From Sulfuritalea sp. (GTDB lineage: Bacteria; Pseudomonadota; Gammaproteobacteria; Burkholderiales; Rhodocyclaceae), in contig JAIPCS010000050.1 of NCBI GenBank assembly GCA_021738105.1, positions 1-17,316 of the forward strand: a DNA stretch of 17,316 nt, in the 5' to 3' direction. A program made the position numbers and the translations under genes. This document shows positions 6,841-15,295 of this stretch, one piece after another. Every line of letters begins with the position of its first letter. Within the stretch, counting starts at the first letter, position 1. The notes below the pieces were generated by a model. It saw only the letters and a list, made by a program, of their open reading frames with translations. It searched no databases and was not told where the DNA came from.

Positions 6841-7887
6841 ATGCCGGCAACTGCCAAAACGAATACCGCCCCGCTCAGCGTCAATGTCGCCTACGCCCGG
6901 CGCCTGTTTAACATGCTCGAGCGCTTCGGCCTGCCCCGGGCCGCACTGCTCAAACATGCGCGTGTCGATCACGCCGACTGGGAGGCGGCACAGGCGCGCC
7001 TGCCGCTGGCCGAACTGGTCGCCCTCTTCGAATCGGCGCTGACACTGACCGGCCGCCGCGACCTCGTACTGGAGTTCGGCCGTCAGGTGCGTCCTGACAC
7101 CTTCGACGTACTGGGGTATGCGCTGATGACCTGTCGCAATCTGGGCGAGGCCATCGGCCTGGTGCCGCTGTATGGACGGGTGGTCTTCGATCCCGGCTAC
7201 AGCGAGACGCACTTCGGCCGTGAGGGTGCGAATGTCAAACTGTCCTGGGTGGTATTGCCGGAGGCTACACAGGCCGGACTGCCATACAGCGAACTGCTCA
7301 CGGAATCCCTGATCGCGAGCTGGTTCCGGCTCGGGCGCTGGATTGCCGGAACCGACATGCCTTTGGTGGAGGCGCGATTTCGTCACGCCGCCCCCGAAGA
7401 CACGGTGCCCTTCGAAACTTTCTTCGACTGCCCGGTGCGCTTCGCCGCCGGCGAGAACGCACTGCTGTTTTCCAGCGATCTGCTCGCCCAGCCGCTGGTT
7501 CGTGCCGACGCCGAGCTCAATCTGGCGATGCGTGACGAGGCGCGCAAGGTCATCGACCGCCTTCATCACGACGAGGATATCGGCGGACGGGTGCGCCAGA
7601 TGCTGGTACCGCTGATGCCCAAATGCGAGGCAAGTCTGAAATATGTCGCCAGCGGTCTCGGCGTCACGCCACGGACGCTGCAACGCCGTCTCGCCAGCGC
7701 CGAGTTTTCCTTCCAGGCCCTGCTTGATGCCACACGACGGGAACTGGCCCAGGTCTATCTGCGTGATCCGGCGCTGTCTGCGCTGGATGTTGCGTTGCTG
7801 CTGGGCTATGCCGAACAGAGCTCGTTTACCCGTGCGTTTCGCGGCTGGTTCGGCACGACGCCCTCGGCATGGCGGATCAAGCCTTAG
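6841..7887 (+). CDS. AraC family transcriptional regulator with N-terminal Arabinose_bd-type domain
   Basis: This is a DNA-binding regulator of the AraC/XylS family, in the subgroup with a long N-terminal effector domain of the PF12625 type (OruR/ArgR-like layout). From ATG 6841 (348 aa) the sensing domain spans about residues 15-220 and includes FGRQVRPDTFDVLGYAL (79-95), a recognisable motif of the subgroup. The C-terminal domain has two helix-turn-helices, about 264-285 (GVTPRTLQRRL) and 313-335 (ALDVALLLGYAEQSSFTRAF), ending in GTTPSAWR. The frame is open upstream with ATGs at 6775 and 6799. None has a clear ribosome binding site, and 6841 best fits the domain start. The gene is divergent from the ThDP enzyme cluster, so it probably senses the pathway substrate and activates that cluster. 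This is inferred from position only. Confidence 0.88.
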   Translation: MPATAKTNTAPLSVNVAYARRLFNMLERFGLPRAALLKHARVDHADWEAAQARLPLAELVALFESALTLTGRRDLVLEFGRQVRPDTFDVLGYALMTCRNLGEAIGLVPLYGRVVFDPGYSETHFGREGANVKLSWVVLPEATQAGLPYSELLTESLIASWFRLGRWIAGTDMPLVEARFRHAAPEDTVPFETFFDCPVRFAAGENALLFSSDLLAQPLVRADAELNLAMRDEARKVIDRLHHDEDIGGRVRQMLVPLMPKCEASLKYVASGLGVTPRTLQRRLASAEFSFQALLDATRRELAQVYLRDPALSALDVALLLGYAEQSSFTRAFRGWFGTTPSAWRIKP

Positions 7888-8022
7888 TTCGAGCCTGACA
7901 GGAAAAAGTCGGCGCTGGTGGAACAACTGCGCTACAGGGCGGTCGAGCAAAAGACGCTCTCCTCGCCGTAGCGGATGGCGAGACGGCGATCGTTTACCGG
8001 AAATACGGAATCTGGCGTCCGC

Positions 8023-9102
8023 TCAAGTCAGTGCGCCGGCCACCGCCCTGCCGCATTCCGCCGTACTGGCCGGGCCACCCAGATCACGGGTGCGCAGCCC
8101 CTGTTGTGCCAGCACGGATTCAATGGCCTTGAGCACCGACGCCGCCGCAGCGGTCTCGCCGAGGTGATCAAGCATCATCGCACCGGCCCAGATCTGGCCA
8201 ATGGGATTGGCGATGCCCTTGCCCGCGATGTCTGGTGCCGAGCCATGCACCGGTTCGAACAGGGACGGAAACTTGCGTTCCGGATTGATGTTTGCCGAAG
8301 GCGCGATGCCGATGGTTCCGGTACACGCCGGACCAAGATCGGAAAGAATGTCGCCAAACAGATTGGAGGCGACCACCACATCGAAATGATCGGGCGTCAG
8401 CACGAATCGGGCGGCCAGGATATCGATGTGAAATTTGTCCCACTGGATGCCGGGATACTCTTCGGCAATCGCCTCGACCCGTTCGTCCCAATACGGCATG
8501 GTGATCGAAATGCCGTTTGATTTGGTGGCGGACGTCAGCCGCCGACGCGGGCGTTTGCCGGCCAGTTCGAAGGCAAAGCGGACGATGCGATCAATGCCGA
8601 TGCGTGACATCACCGTTTCCTGCATCACGATTTCTCGTTCGGTGCCGGGGAACATCCTGCCGCCGATGGACGAGTACTCGCCTTCGGTATTTTCACGCAC
8701 GATCATCATGTCGATGTCGCCCGGCTGGCGACCTGCCAGTGGCGAGTTCACACCGGGCATCAAGCGCGCCGGGCGCAGGTTCACGTACTGGTCAAATTCA
8801 CGTCGAAACTGGATCAGCGAACCCCACAACGACACATGATCGGGCACGGTCTCCGGCCAACCCACGGCACCGAAGAACAGGGCATCGTGCCCGCCGATCA
8901 GATCCTTCCAGTTGTCCGGCATCATCGTGCCGTGCTTGAGGTAGTAGTCGCAGGAGGCGAAATCGAAATGGTCGTAGTGAATTGAAAACCCGTGTTTCTC
9001 TGCTGCGGCATCCAGTATCCGCAGCCCTTCGGGGACCACTTCCCGGCCGATGCCATCGCCGGGAATGACGGCAATGTGATAATTTTTCCGGTGTGTATTC
9101 AT
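8023..9102 (-). CDS. ttuC: tartrate dehydrogenase / D-malate dehydrogenase (decarboxylating) family
   Basis: This is an NAD- and metal-dependent beta-decarboxylating dehydrogenase of the isocitrate/isopropylmalate dehydrogenase superfamily. The tartrate/D-malate branch (TtuC, DmlA) oxidises D-malate to pyruvate and acts on tartrate. From ATG 9100-9102 (359 aa) it has IPGDGIG (13-19), the substrate-loop arginines in LIQFRREFDQYVNLRP, RENTEGEYSSIGG (136-148) and Lys194 in TSATKSNG. It also has Asp227 in DKFHIDIL, the metal aspartates Asp251 and Asp255 in NLFGDILSD, and the cofactor loop FEPVHGSAPDIAGKGIANP (282-300). This set matches the TtuC branch rather than LeuB. An alternative Met at 9129 adds nine residues without motif support. 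The gene is convergent with the AraC regulator (135-bp gap) and divergent from the sorbosone-dehydrogenase-like gene. Which substrate it uses in vivo cannot be read from sequence. Confidence 0.88.
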   Translation of the reverse strand: MNTHRKNYHIAVIPGDGIGREVVPEGLRILDAAAEKHGFSIHYDHFDFASCDYYLKHGTMMPDNWKDLIGGHDALFFGAVGWPETVPDHVSLWGSLIQFRREFDQYVNLRPARLMPGVNSPLAGRQPGDIDMMIVRENTEGEYSSIGGRMFPGTEREIVMQETVMSRIGIDRIVRFAFELAGKRPRRRLTSATKSNGISITMPYWDERVEAIAEEYPGIQWDKFHIDILAARFVLTPDHFDVVVASNLFGDILSDLGPACTGTIGIAPSANINPERKFPSLFEPVHGSAPDIAGKGIANPIGQIWAGAMMLDHLGETAAAASVLKAIESVLAQQGLRTRDLGGPASTAECGRAVAGALT

Positions 9103-9231
9103 CGTGGCAAGTTTAGTTGAATCCCCCATGACGGACCAGCTTTCGAATGTACCGACACCGGCACGCAGCCGGAATTGCGCTGACCGAGGAACTGGTCGAG
9201 AATCACCGTGTTGCCATCACCGACTTTTGAA

Positions 9232-10335
9232 ATGAAACTGACGCTCCCCCTATCAAGTATTTTCCTGGGTCTGTGGACGACGCTGGCCGTTGCCCTGCCG
9301 CTGGATACCATCAAACTGCCCCCGGGCTTTGCCATCGAACACTGGGCGACGGTCAACAACGCACGCCAGATGGCCCTGGGCGCCGCCGATGCCAACGGCG
9401 GCGTGCTGTATGTCGGCTCACGACAGGCAGGCAAAGTGCATGCAGTACGTTTCGATTCGCACTACCGGAGTACCGCAGTCAGCGTGGTCGCAGAAGGACT
9501 CAACATGCCGTCGGGCCTGGCCTGGAAAGACGGCGCGCTGTATGTCGGGGCGGTCAGCCGTATCCTGCGCTACGACGACATCGACCGCAAGCTGGCCCAA
9601 CCGCCCGCCCCCATCGTGGTGACTGACAGCCTGCCGAGCGACACCCATCACGGCTGGAAATTCATCGCCTTCGGTCCGGACGGAAAACTCTATGTGCCGG
9701 TAGGCGCACCGTGCAATATCTGTGCACCGGACGACCCCTATGCAGCCATCCTGCGCATGAAATCCGATGGCTCGGAGCGAGAGATATTCGTCCGCGGCGT
9801 ACGCAACAGCGTCGGCTTCGACTGGAGCCCGATCGACGGCAGCCTGTGGTTCACTGATAACGGACGCGACTGGCTGGGCGACAACAGTCCGCCCGACGAA
9901 CTCAATCACGCGCCGCGCGCCGCGATGCACTTTGGCTACCCCTATTGCCATGGCGGCGAACTGGCCGATCCCGAATTCGGAGCGAAACGCCAGTGCAAGG
10001 AGTTCCAGCCACCGGCGCAAAAGCTCGGCCCTCACGTCGCCAGCCTCGGCATGCGCTTTTACACCGGCACGATGTTTCCTGCCACCTACCGCAATCAGAT
10101 ATTCATTGCCGAACATGGCAGTTGGAACAGCCTGAGCAAGGTTGGTTACCGCATCAGTCTGGTGCGGGTGAAAGACGGGCGCGCCGTGGCCTATGAAACG
10201 TTTGCCAGCGGCTGGCTGCAAGGCCGCACGGCCTGGGGTCGTCCGGCCGACGTACAGATGCTGCCCGACGGCTCCTTGCTGGTTGCCGACGATCATGCCG
10301 GCGCCATTTACCGGATCACCTATCGCAAGCCTTGA
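9232..10335 (+). CDS. PQQ-dependent sugar dehydrogenase-like protein (sorbosone dehydrogenase family), exported
   Basis: This is a predicted periplasmic beta-propeller of the soluble glucose/sorbosone dehydrogenase family, which oxidises sugars or related alcohols and aldehydes with PQQ. From ATG 9232 (367 aa) a signal peptide is evident: Lys2, a hydrophobic core at 3-19 and a likely cut after AVA (about residue 21). The mature part shows repeated blade motifs (GVLYVGS, GALYVGAV, GKLYVPVG, GSLWFTDNG, GSLLVADD). His140 in THHGWKFIAFGPDG is the expected catalytic base. Arg191 in RGVRNSVGFDW is the expected PQQ-contacting arginine. Two cysteines close together (161 and 164) follow VPVGAP. A GTG at 9208 extends the frame but would bury the signal peptide start. 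The threonine aldolase gene follows 17 bp later, so the two are probably cotranscribed. No PQQ biosynthesis gene is present in the window. Confidence 0.85.
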   Translation: MKLTLPLSSIFLGLWTTLAVALPLDTIKLPPGFAIEHWATVNNARQMALGAADANGGVLYVGSRQAGKVHAVRFDSHYRSTAVSVVAEGLNMPSGLAWKDGALYVGAVSRILRYDDIDRKLAQPPAPIVVTDSLPSDTHHGWKFIAFGPDGKLYVPVGAPCNICAPDDPYAAILRMKSDGSEREIFVRGVRNSVGFDWSPIDGSLWFTDNGRDWLGDNSPPDELNHAPRAAMHFGYPYCHGGELADPEFGAKRQCKEFQPPAQKLGPHVASLGMRFYTGTMFPATYRNQIFIAEHGSWNSLSKVGYRISLVRVKDGRAVAYETFASGWLQGRTAWGRPADVQMLPDGSLLVADDHAGAIYRITYRKP

Positions 10336-10352
10336 ATGAAAACCCGATAACC

Positions 10353-11411
10353 ATGAGCGATTTTCGCAGCGACACCGTAACGCAACCCAGTCCGGCGATG
10401 AAACAGGCAATGATGGAGGCACCGCTGGGCGATGATGTCTTCGGCGACGATCCTACCGTCAATCGCCTGCAAGACCTGGTCGCCAACATGCTGGGTTTCG
10501 AGGCCGCACTGTTTGCCGCCAGCGGCACGCAGACCAATCTGATCGCCTTGATGACGCATTGCCAGCGCGGCGATGAGGCCATCGTCGGCCAGCAGTGGCA
10601 CACCTATCGCTGGGAAGCCGGCGGTATGGCGGTGCTCGGGTCCATCCAGCCGCAACCGCTGGAGAATCAGGCCGATGGCAGCATCGCCCTGACCGACATC
10701 GAGGCCGCGATCAAACCCGACGACCCGCACTTTGCGCGCACCCGGCTGATCGCGCTGGAGAACACCACCGGTGGCAAGGTCTTGCCCCTGCAGTACATGC
10801 GCGACGTACGCGCTCTGGCCGAGCGTCATGGTTTGCATACCCATATCGACGGCGCACGCCTGTTCAATGCCGCAGTCGCCAGCGGGAACGACGCTGAGCA
10901 GCAGGCACGAGACCTCTGTCAGGGTTATGACTCTCTGTCATTGTGCCTGTCCAAGGGACTGGGCGCACCGGTTGGATCAGTGCTGCTCGGCTCGACCGAC
11001 TTCATCGCACGGGCACGACGTCAGCGCAAGATGCTGGGTGGCGGCATGCGCCAGGCCGGTATTCTCGCCGCGGCAGGAATCTACGCGCTGCAAAACAATG
11101 TGCAGCGACTGGCGGACGACCATCGCCATGCCAGGATGTTGTTCGAAGGTTTGAGTCGCATTGCCGCCAGTCATCCCAGGCTCACCGGACACATGACGGT
11201 ACACCCGGTGCAGACCAATATCCTGTTCATGGATGTAACGTCAGAAATCGCCGACGCCTTGCTGGCACAACTTACGGAAAATGATATTCGCGTGACTGCC
11301 GGCTACCAACGCAGCAAGGATCTCAGCATAAAACGCTTCCGCTGGGTCACGCATCTGGATGTCGGTCAGGCCGATGTCGAACGTGCGCTGCAGACCGTTA
11401 AAAACTTTTAG
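10353..11411 (+). CDS. ltaE: low-specificity L-threonine aldolase
   Basis: This cytosolic PLP enzyme cleaves L-threonine and L-allo-threonine to glycine and acetaldehyde, and acts on other beta-hydroxy amino acids. From ATG 10353 (352 aa) it begins with the family hallmark DFRSDTVTQPSPAM, followed by GDDVFGDDPT (27-35). It then has SGTQTN (57-62), His83 in QWHTYRWEAGG (stacks on PLP in known structures), ENTTGG (136-141), Asp166 in HIDGARL and the Schiff-base lysine Lys201 in LCLSKGLGAPVGS. Its length is normal for the family. A TTG at 10332, overlapping the upstream stop, is a less likely start. Its stop lies only two bases from the stop of the convergent kinase gene. Confidence 0.93.
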   Translation: MSDFRSDTVTQPSPAMKQAMMEAPLGDDVFGDDPTVNRLQDLVANMLGFEAALFAASGTQTNLIALMTHCQRGDEAIVGQQWHTYRWEAGGMAVLGSIQPQPLENQADGSIALTDIEAAIKPDDPHFARTRLIALENTTGGKVLPLQYMRDVRALAERHGLHTHIDGARLFNAAVASGNDAEQQARDLCQGYDSLSLCLSKGLGAPVGSVLLGSTDFIARARRQRKMLGGGMRQAGILAAAGIYALQNNVQRLADDHRHARMLFEGLSRIAASHPRLTGHMTVHPVQTNILFMDVTSEIADALLAQLTENDIRVTAGYQRSKDLSIKRFRWVTHLDVGQADVERALQTVKNF

Positions 11412-11413
11412 GG

Positions 11414-14400
11414 CTACGCCTGTTTGCCCTTTTGCCGCAACAGTTCTCTCAGGATTGCGAGGGCAGCAGGGTAATTGAAGTTGTCCATATGCCGGCGCAG
11501 TTGCATGCCTTTGGTAGCGTAGCTCGCAATCAACAACTCCCGATGAGCTTCGAACAGATCGCTCGCTTCGGTGTCGTCGCGGATCAGCAGTGGCTCCAGT
11601 TGCACAAGCACCCCCCGCGCCCGTTCAAGGTCGGCAGCCGCAGTATCGCCCGTAGCCGGCACCTGCGCCAGCGCCTCGCCCAGCGCGCCCAACTCTTGGT
11701 GCAGGGTATCGATCAGCGCCGGCAAAGTCGCATCCGGAGCCCCTTCGCGCAAGGCGCGCTCGATCGCCGCGGCCGCCGCCTGTACCCGGATGGCTCCAAG
11801 ACTTCCGGCAGCTCCCTTGAGCGCATGCACCCGATGGCCGGCCGCATCGATCTGGCCATTCGCGAGCGCGTCACGCACCTGTTGTGCGTCGTTGCCGTGG
11901 CTGGCCGCAAGTTGCTGCAGCAATCTCAAGTAAGCGTCCGTCTGGCCGTGCAAGGCGGTAAGTCCGCGTTCGCTGTCGAGCCCGTCAAAATTCTCCAACG
12001 ACTGCGGCAGACGATTGACCGACTTGGCCGGAGGCTTCGCGAGGGCGTGTTTCGTACCGGTCGCTACCTCATGTCCGGGCGCGATCTTGCCGGGCGAGAG
12101 CCACAACAGCAGGGCTTCATAGAGTGCGTTGGGCTCGACCGGCTTGGTCAGAAAGTCATTCATGCCGGCCTCCTCGCAGGCCAGTCGATCTTCGTCAAAG
12201 GCATTGGCTGTCATGGCCAGTATCGGCGTGTCTTCACACCCCGGCAAGGCGCGGATGGCACGGGTGGCTTCCAGTCCGTCCATACGCGGCATCTGCATGT
12301 CCATCAGGATCAGGTCGTAGGCGATGACACGGGCTTTTTCCAGCGCATCGCGCCCGTCGACGGCGGTGTCCACCATCAGTCCGGCACCGTGTAACAGCTC
12401 GAGAGCGACTTCACGATTGATCGGGTGGTCTTCGGCGAGCAGGATCCGGGCAGCGCTGTGGAGCCGACGCAGCCGCGCCTCGATGCGCTCAAGATTCGCG
12501 TCCGACTCGGTCGGCATGAGGCCGTGGCCGCGCTGCAGGCGGGCGGTGAACCAGAAGGTGCTGCCCTGCCCCGGCTCGCTGTCCGCACCGACTTCGCCGC
12601 CCATCAGTTCGGCCAGCCGTCGGGTAATGATGAGACCCAGTCCGGTACCGCCGTAACGGCGGGTAATCGAGGCGTCGGCCTGCTCGAAGGCCTGGAACAA
12701 TCGTTCGAACTGCACGGCACTGATGCCGGGACCCGTGTCTTCGACTTCAAATCGCACCAGCAAGGAATCGCCGGTTTCACGCAGCAGGAGTGCGCGCAGG
12801 CTGATGGTGCCGGCATCGGTGAATTTGACGGCATTGGCGGCATAGTTGAGCAGGGCTTGACGCAAGCGGGTTGGGTCGCCGCGCAGCCACAGGGGCACAG
12901 CGTCGTGATCCAGCTCGATGCGCAGCCCCTTGCTTTGGGCAGATTCGCCAATGATGGACGCGACGTTGTCGAGCACGGCGGAAAGAGGAAAGTCGATGCC
13001 GTCCAATTGCAGTCGTCCGGCTTCGATCTTGGATAGATCGAGAACGTTGTTAATGATGGACAGCAGGTGCCGTCCGGCGCTGTCGATCTTGTCCAGCCGA
13101 ACGCTTTGCTCCGGACTGGCACCACTGCGCTGCATGAGATGGGTGAGGCCGATGATGGCATTCATCGGCGTCCGAATTTCGTGGCTCATGTTGGCCAGAA
13201 AGCTGCTCTTGGCCTGGCTGGCGGTGTCGGCCAACTCGCGCGCGGCAACCAGTTCCGCGGTGCGCTTTTCAATCAGGTCTTCCAGGTGGTGCCGATGAGC
13301 GTCCAGCTCTTCTCCAATCCGCTTTTTCTCTGTGATGTCTTCTTTTACCGCGACATAGTGACTGACCGAACCGTCAGGCTGGCGCAGCGGGGTGATGATG
13401 GCAAATTCAATGTATTCACTGCCATCTTTGCGCTTATTGTAGAACTCGCCTTTCCATGGCTGTCCCTGGCTCAATACGGACCACATGTCCAGATGTGTTT
13501 CCTTTGGCGTCCTGCCTGAGTGCAACATGCGCGGATTCTGGCCGATCACTTCCTCTTGCTGATAACCCGTTCCCCGCAAAAAAGCGTCGTTCACATATTC
13601 GATCTCGGCCTTGGTGTTGGTGATGACAATAGCTTCGGGACTCTGCTCCACCGCCAGGGACAATTTGCGCAGTTGCTCTTCGCTTTTCTTGCGTTCGGTA
13701 ATGTCCTCCACCGTCCCCACCAGACGCACCGGCTTGCTTTCCGCATTCCGCTCGAGCGCACCACGTCCGCTCAGGTGGCGCAAGCTGCCGTCGGCATGAA
13801 TCACGCGGAATTCGCGATCCGCCGGATTGTTGCCGGAAACGCAGTTGTTGATCCATGTTTGAACAGCGGCCCGATCATCCGCATGAATCAGTTGCATGAA
13901 GGCTGCGAACGTGGGAACAAAACTTTCCGGCGTCACGCCAAAGAGCCGGTAGATTTCTTCGGTCCCGGCAAACTGATGTGTCGTCAGATCAAACTCCCAA
14001 CTACCGACATGGGCGATGCGCTGCGCTTCAGCCAATCGACGCTCCTGATCGCGCAGGGCTTCCTCACTTTTCTTGCGGGTGGTACGGTCTTGCAAGGCGC
14101 GAACGCCAAAAGCGAGATCGCTCGCCAGTTTGGCAAGGAATTGAGACTCTTCTTCGTCGAAAGCATCGGCTTCGGCGGCGTACACGCACAGGGCACCCAT
14201 GCACACCTCGCTGTCGAGCAGCAAGGGCAAGGCAATCGAAGAGGCATATCCCCGCCTCACTGCCTCATCTCTCCAGGGCGCAAACGCGGGGTCTGTCAGA
14301 ATGCGGCGCGCGATGACGGGTCGTCGTTCGCGTATCGCGACTCCCGTGGGACCTCGACCAAAATCATTGTCCGCCCAGCTGAGGTGAGCCTTCTCCAGAT

Positions 14401-15265
14401 ACCCGTCATCAAAACCGGCAAGAGCGACCGGACGTACTGTCATATCGCCCTCGGCAATCCCCGCCCAGACCATGCGATAACTACAAATCTCGACCACGAC
14501 CCGACACACGTCCTTGAACAGTTCCGCCTCATCGGTAGCGCGTGCACATATCTGATTGCATTCTCCAAGTGCACGCAGGGCACGGTTGGCTCTGCGCAAC
14601 CCGTCTTCGGCCCGCTTGAGATCGGTGATATCGCGAAATGTGCCGAATATTCCAGTGACCTGGCCTTCTGAATCGAACAGCGGTCCTTTGGTGACGCGAT
14701 AAGTACACTCGCCATCAGCGGTCAATAGTGTTTCGTCGAAGGTTTCAAAATGCTTGTCGGCGATCATGCGACGGTCGCTGGCAATAATGCTTTCTGCGTA
14801 TTCTGGCCCAAACACGGCGGTATCATCGCGGCCCAGCACCTCCTCGATGGGTTTCCCGGTAATGCGCGCAGCTTCCCGGTTGAACAACAGATAGCGACCC
14901 TGCAAATCCTTGGCGAACATGACTTCCTGGGCGCTTTCCGCGATGGTGGTCAGTAGTTGCTGAATGCGCATTTTTTCGGTTTGCGCTTCAAGTTCGCGAC
15001 TTGATGCATCCAACTCCGTTTTGAGCAAACGTCGCAAGTAGCCGAAAAGCAGCAGGGTGGTGACGGCGACAAACAGCCAGCCCTTGATCGTGCCAACCGC
15101 AACTATGTCATCCGGATCCTTGAACAGCCAGGCCACCACACTGTCTGAAAGAATTATCCAGAGGCCGGCGAATACCGCATAGGCAAGGACAACCCGCAGG
15201 GTAATGGTTCCGATGGACTGTATGGCGTTATGCGAGTCCTTTTGATTGCCCATCCCTGAAGCCAT
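11414..15265 (-). CDS. hybrid sensor histidine kinase (2 TM, PAS-GAF-PAS-PAS-HisKA-HATPase-REC-HPt)
   Basis: This is a membrane-anchored hybrid kinase of 1283 residues from ATG 15263-15265. A TTG at 15292 would add nine residues. Two membrane helices (about 18-40 and 54-77) with a very short loop suggest sensing by the cytoplasmic part. Then come PAS1 (about 100-220), GAF (about 228-392), PAS2 (about 412-525) and PAS3 (about 532-645), each PAS ending in an EDIT/RDIT-type motif. A coiled coil leads to HisKA with SHEIRTPMNAIIG (His695). The ATPase domain has N-, G1- and G2-box patterns (NYAANAVKFTDAG, DTGPGIS, GGTGLGLII). The receiver (about 938-1056) has Asp989 in LILMDMQMP and LTKP. The HPt domain has His1147 in HRVHALKGAAGSLG, followed by a helical tail. 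Intact phosphorelay residues indicate an active His-Asp-His relay. It is cotranscribed with the HD-GYP regulator 30 bp upstream, its likely partner. The stimulus is unknown. Confidence 0.93.
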   Translation of the reverse strand: MASGMGNQKDSHNAIQSIGTITLRVVLAYAVFAGLWIILSDSVVAWLFKDPDDIVAVGTIKGWLFVAVTTLLLFGYLRRLLKTELDASSRELEAQTEKMRIQQLLTTIAESAQEVMFAKDLQGRYLLFNREAARITGKPIEEVLGRDDTAVFGPEYAESIIASDRRMIADKHFETFDETLLTADGECTYRVTKGPLFDSEGQVTGIFGTFRDITDLKRAEDGLRRANRALRALGECNQICARATDEAELFKDVCRVVVEICSYRMVWAGIAEGDMTVRPVALAGFDDGYLEKAHLSWADNDFGRGPTGVAIRERRPVIARRILTDPAFAPWRDEAVRRGYASSIALPLLLDSEVCMGALCVYAAEADAFDEEESQFLAKLASDLAFGVRALQDRTTRKKSEEALRDQERRLAEAQRIAHVGSWEFDLTTHQFAGTEEIYRLFGVTPESFVPTFAAFMQLIHADDRAAVQTWINNCVSGNNPADREFRVIHADGSLRHLSGRGALERNAESKPVRLVGTVEDITERKKSEEQLRKLSLAVEQSPEAIVITNTKAEIEYVNDAFLRGTGYQQEEVIGQNPRMLHSGRTPKETHLDMWSVLSQGQPWKGEFYNKRKDGSEYIEFAIITPLRQPDGSVSHYVAVKEDITEKKRIGEELDAHRHHLEDLIEKRTAELVAARELADTASQAKSSFLANMSHEIRTPMNAIIGLTHLMQRSGASPEQSVRLDKIDSAGRHLLSIINNVLDLSKIEAGRLQLDGIDFPLSAVLDNVASIIGESAQSKGLRIELDHDAVPLWLRGDPTRLRQALLNYAANAVKFTDAGTISLRALLLRETGDSLLVRFEVEDTGPGISAVQFERLFQAFEQADASITRRYGGTGLGLIITRRLAELMGGEVGADSEPGQGSTFWFTARLQRGHGLMPTESDANLERIEARLRRLHSAARILLAEDHPINREVALELLHGAGLMVDTAVDGRDALEKARVIAYDLILMDMQMPRMDGLEATRAIRALPGCEDTPILAMTANAFDEDRLACEEAGMNDFLTKPVEPNALYEALLLWLSPGKIAPGHEVATGTKHALAKPPAKSVNRLPQSLENFDGLDSERGLTALHGQTDAYLRLLQQLAASHGNDAQQVRDALANGQIDAAGHRVHALKGAAGSLGAIRVQAAAAAIERALREGAPDATLPALIDTLHQELGALGEALAQVPATGDTAAADLERARGVLVQLEPLLIRDDTEASDLFEAHRELLIASYATKGMQLRRHMDNFNYPAALAILRELLRQKGKQA

Positions 15266-15295
15266 GGCTGCCCTTATCCGCCTTTCAGCCAAGAA

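Noticed and set aside
6838..7950. Minus-strand open frame of 370 codons
   Set aside because: It is the antisense shadow of the AraC regulator and has no domain or ribosome binding site.
7888..8022. Gap between the AraC regulator and the tartrate dehydrogenase gene, possible gene remnant or terminator
   Set aside because: Short readable stretches exist in two frames but I recognise no family, and no compact GC stem with a T run was found for either convergent gene.
9418..10422. Minus-strand open frame of 334 codons
   Set aside because: It is antisense to the PQQ dehydrogenase-like gene, which has a signal peptide and blade motifs. The shadow has none.
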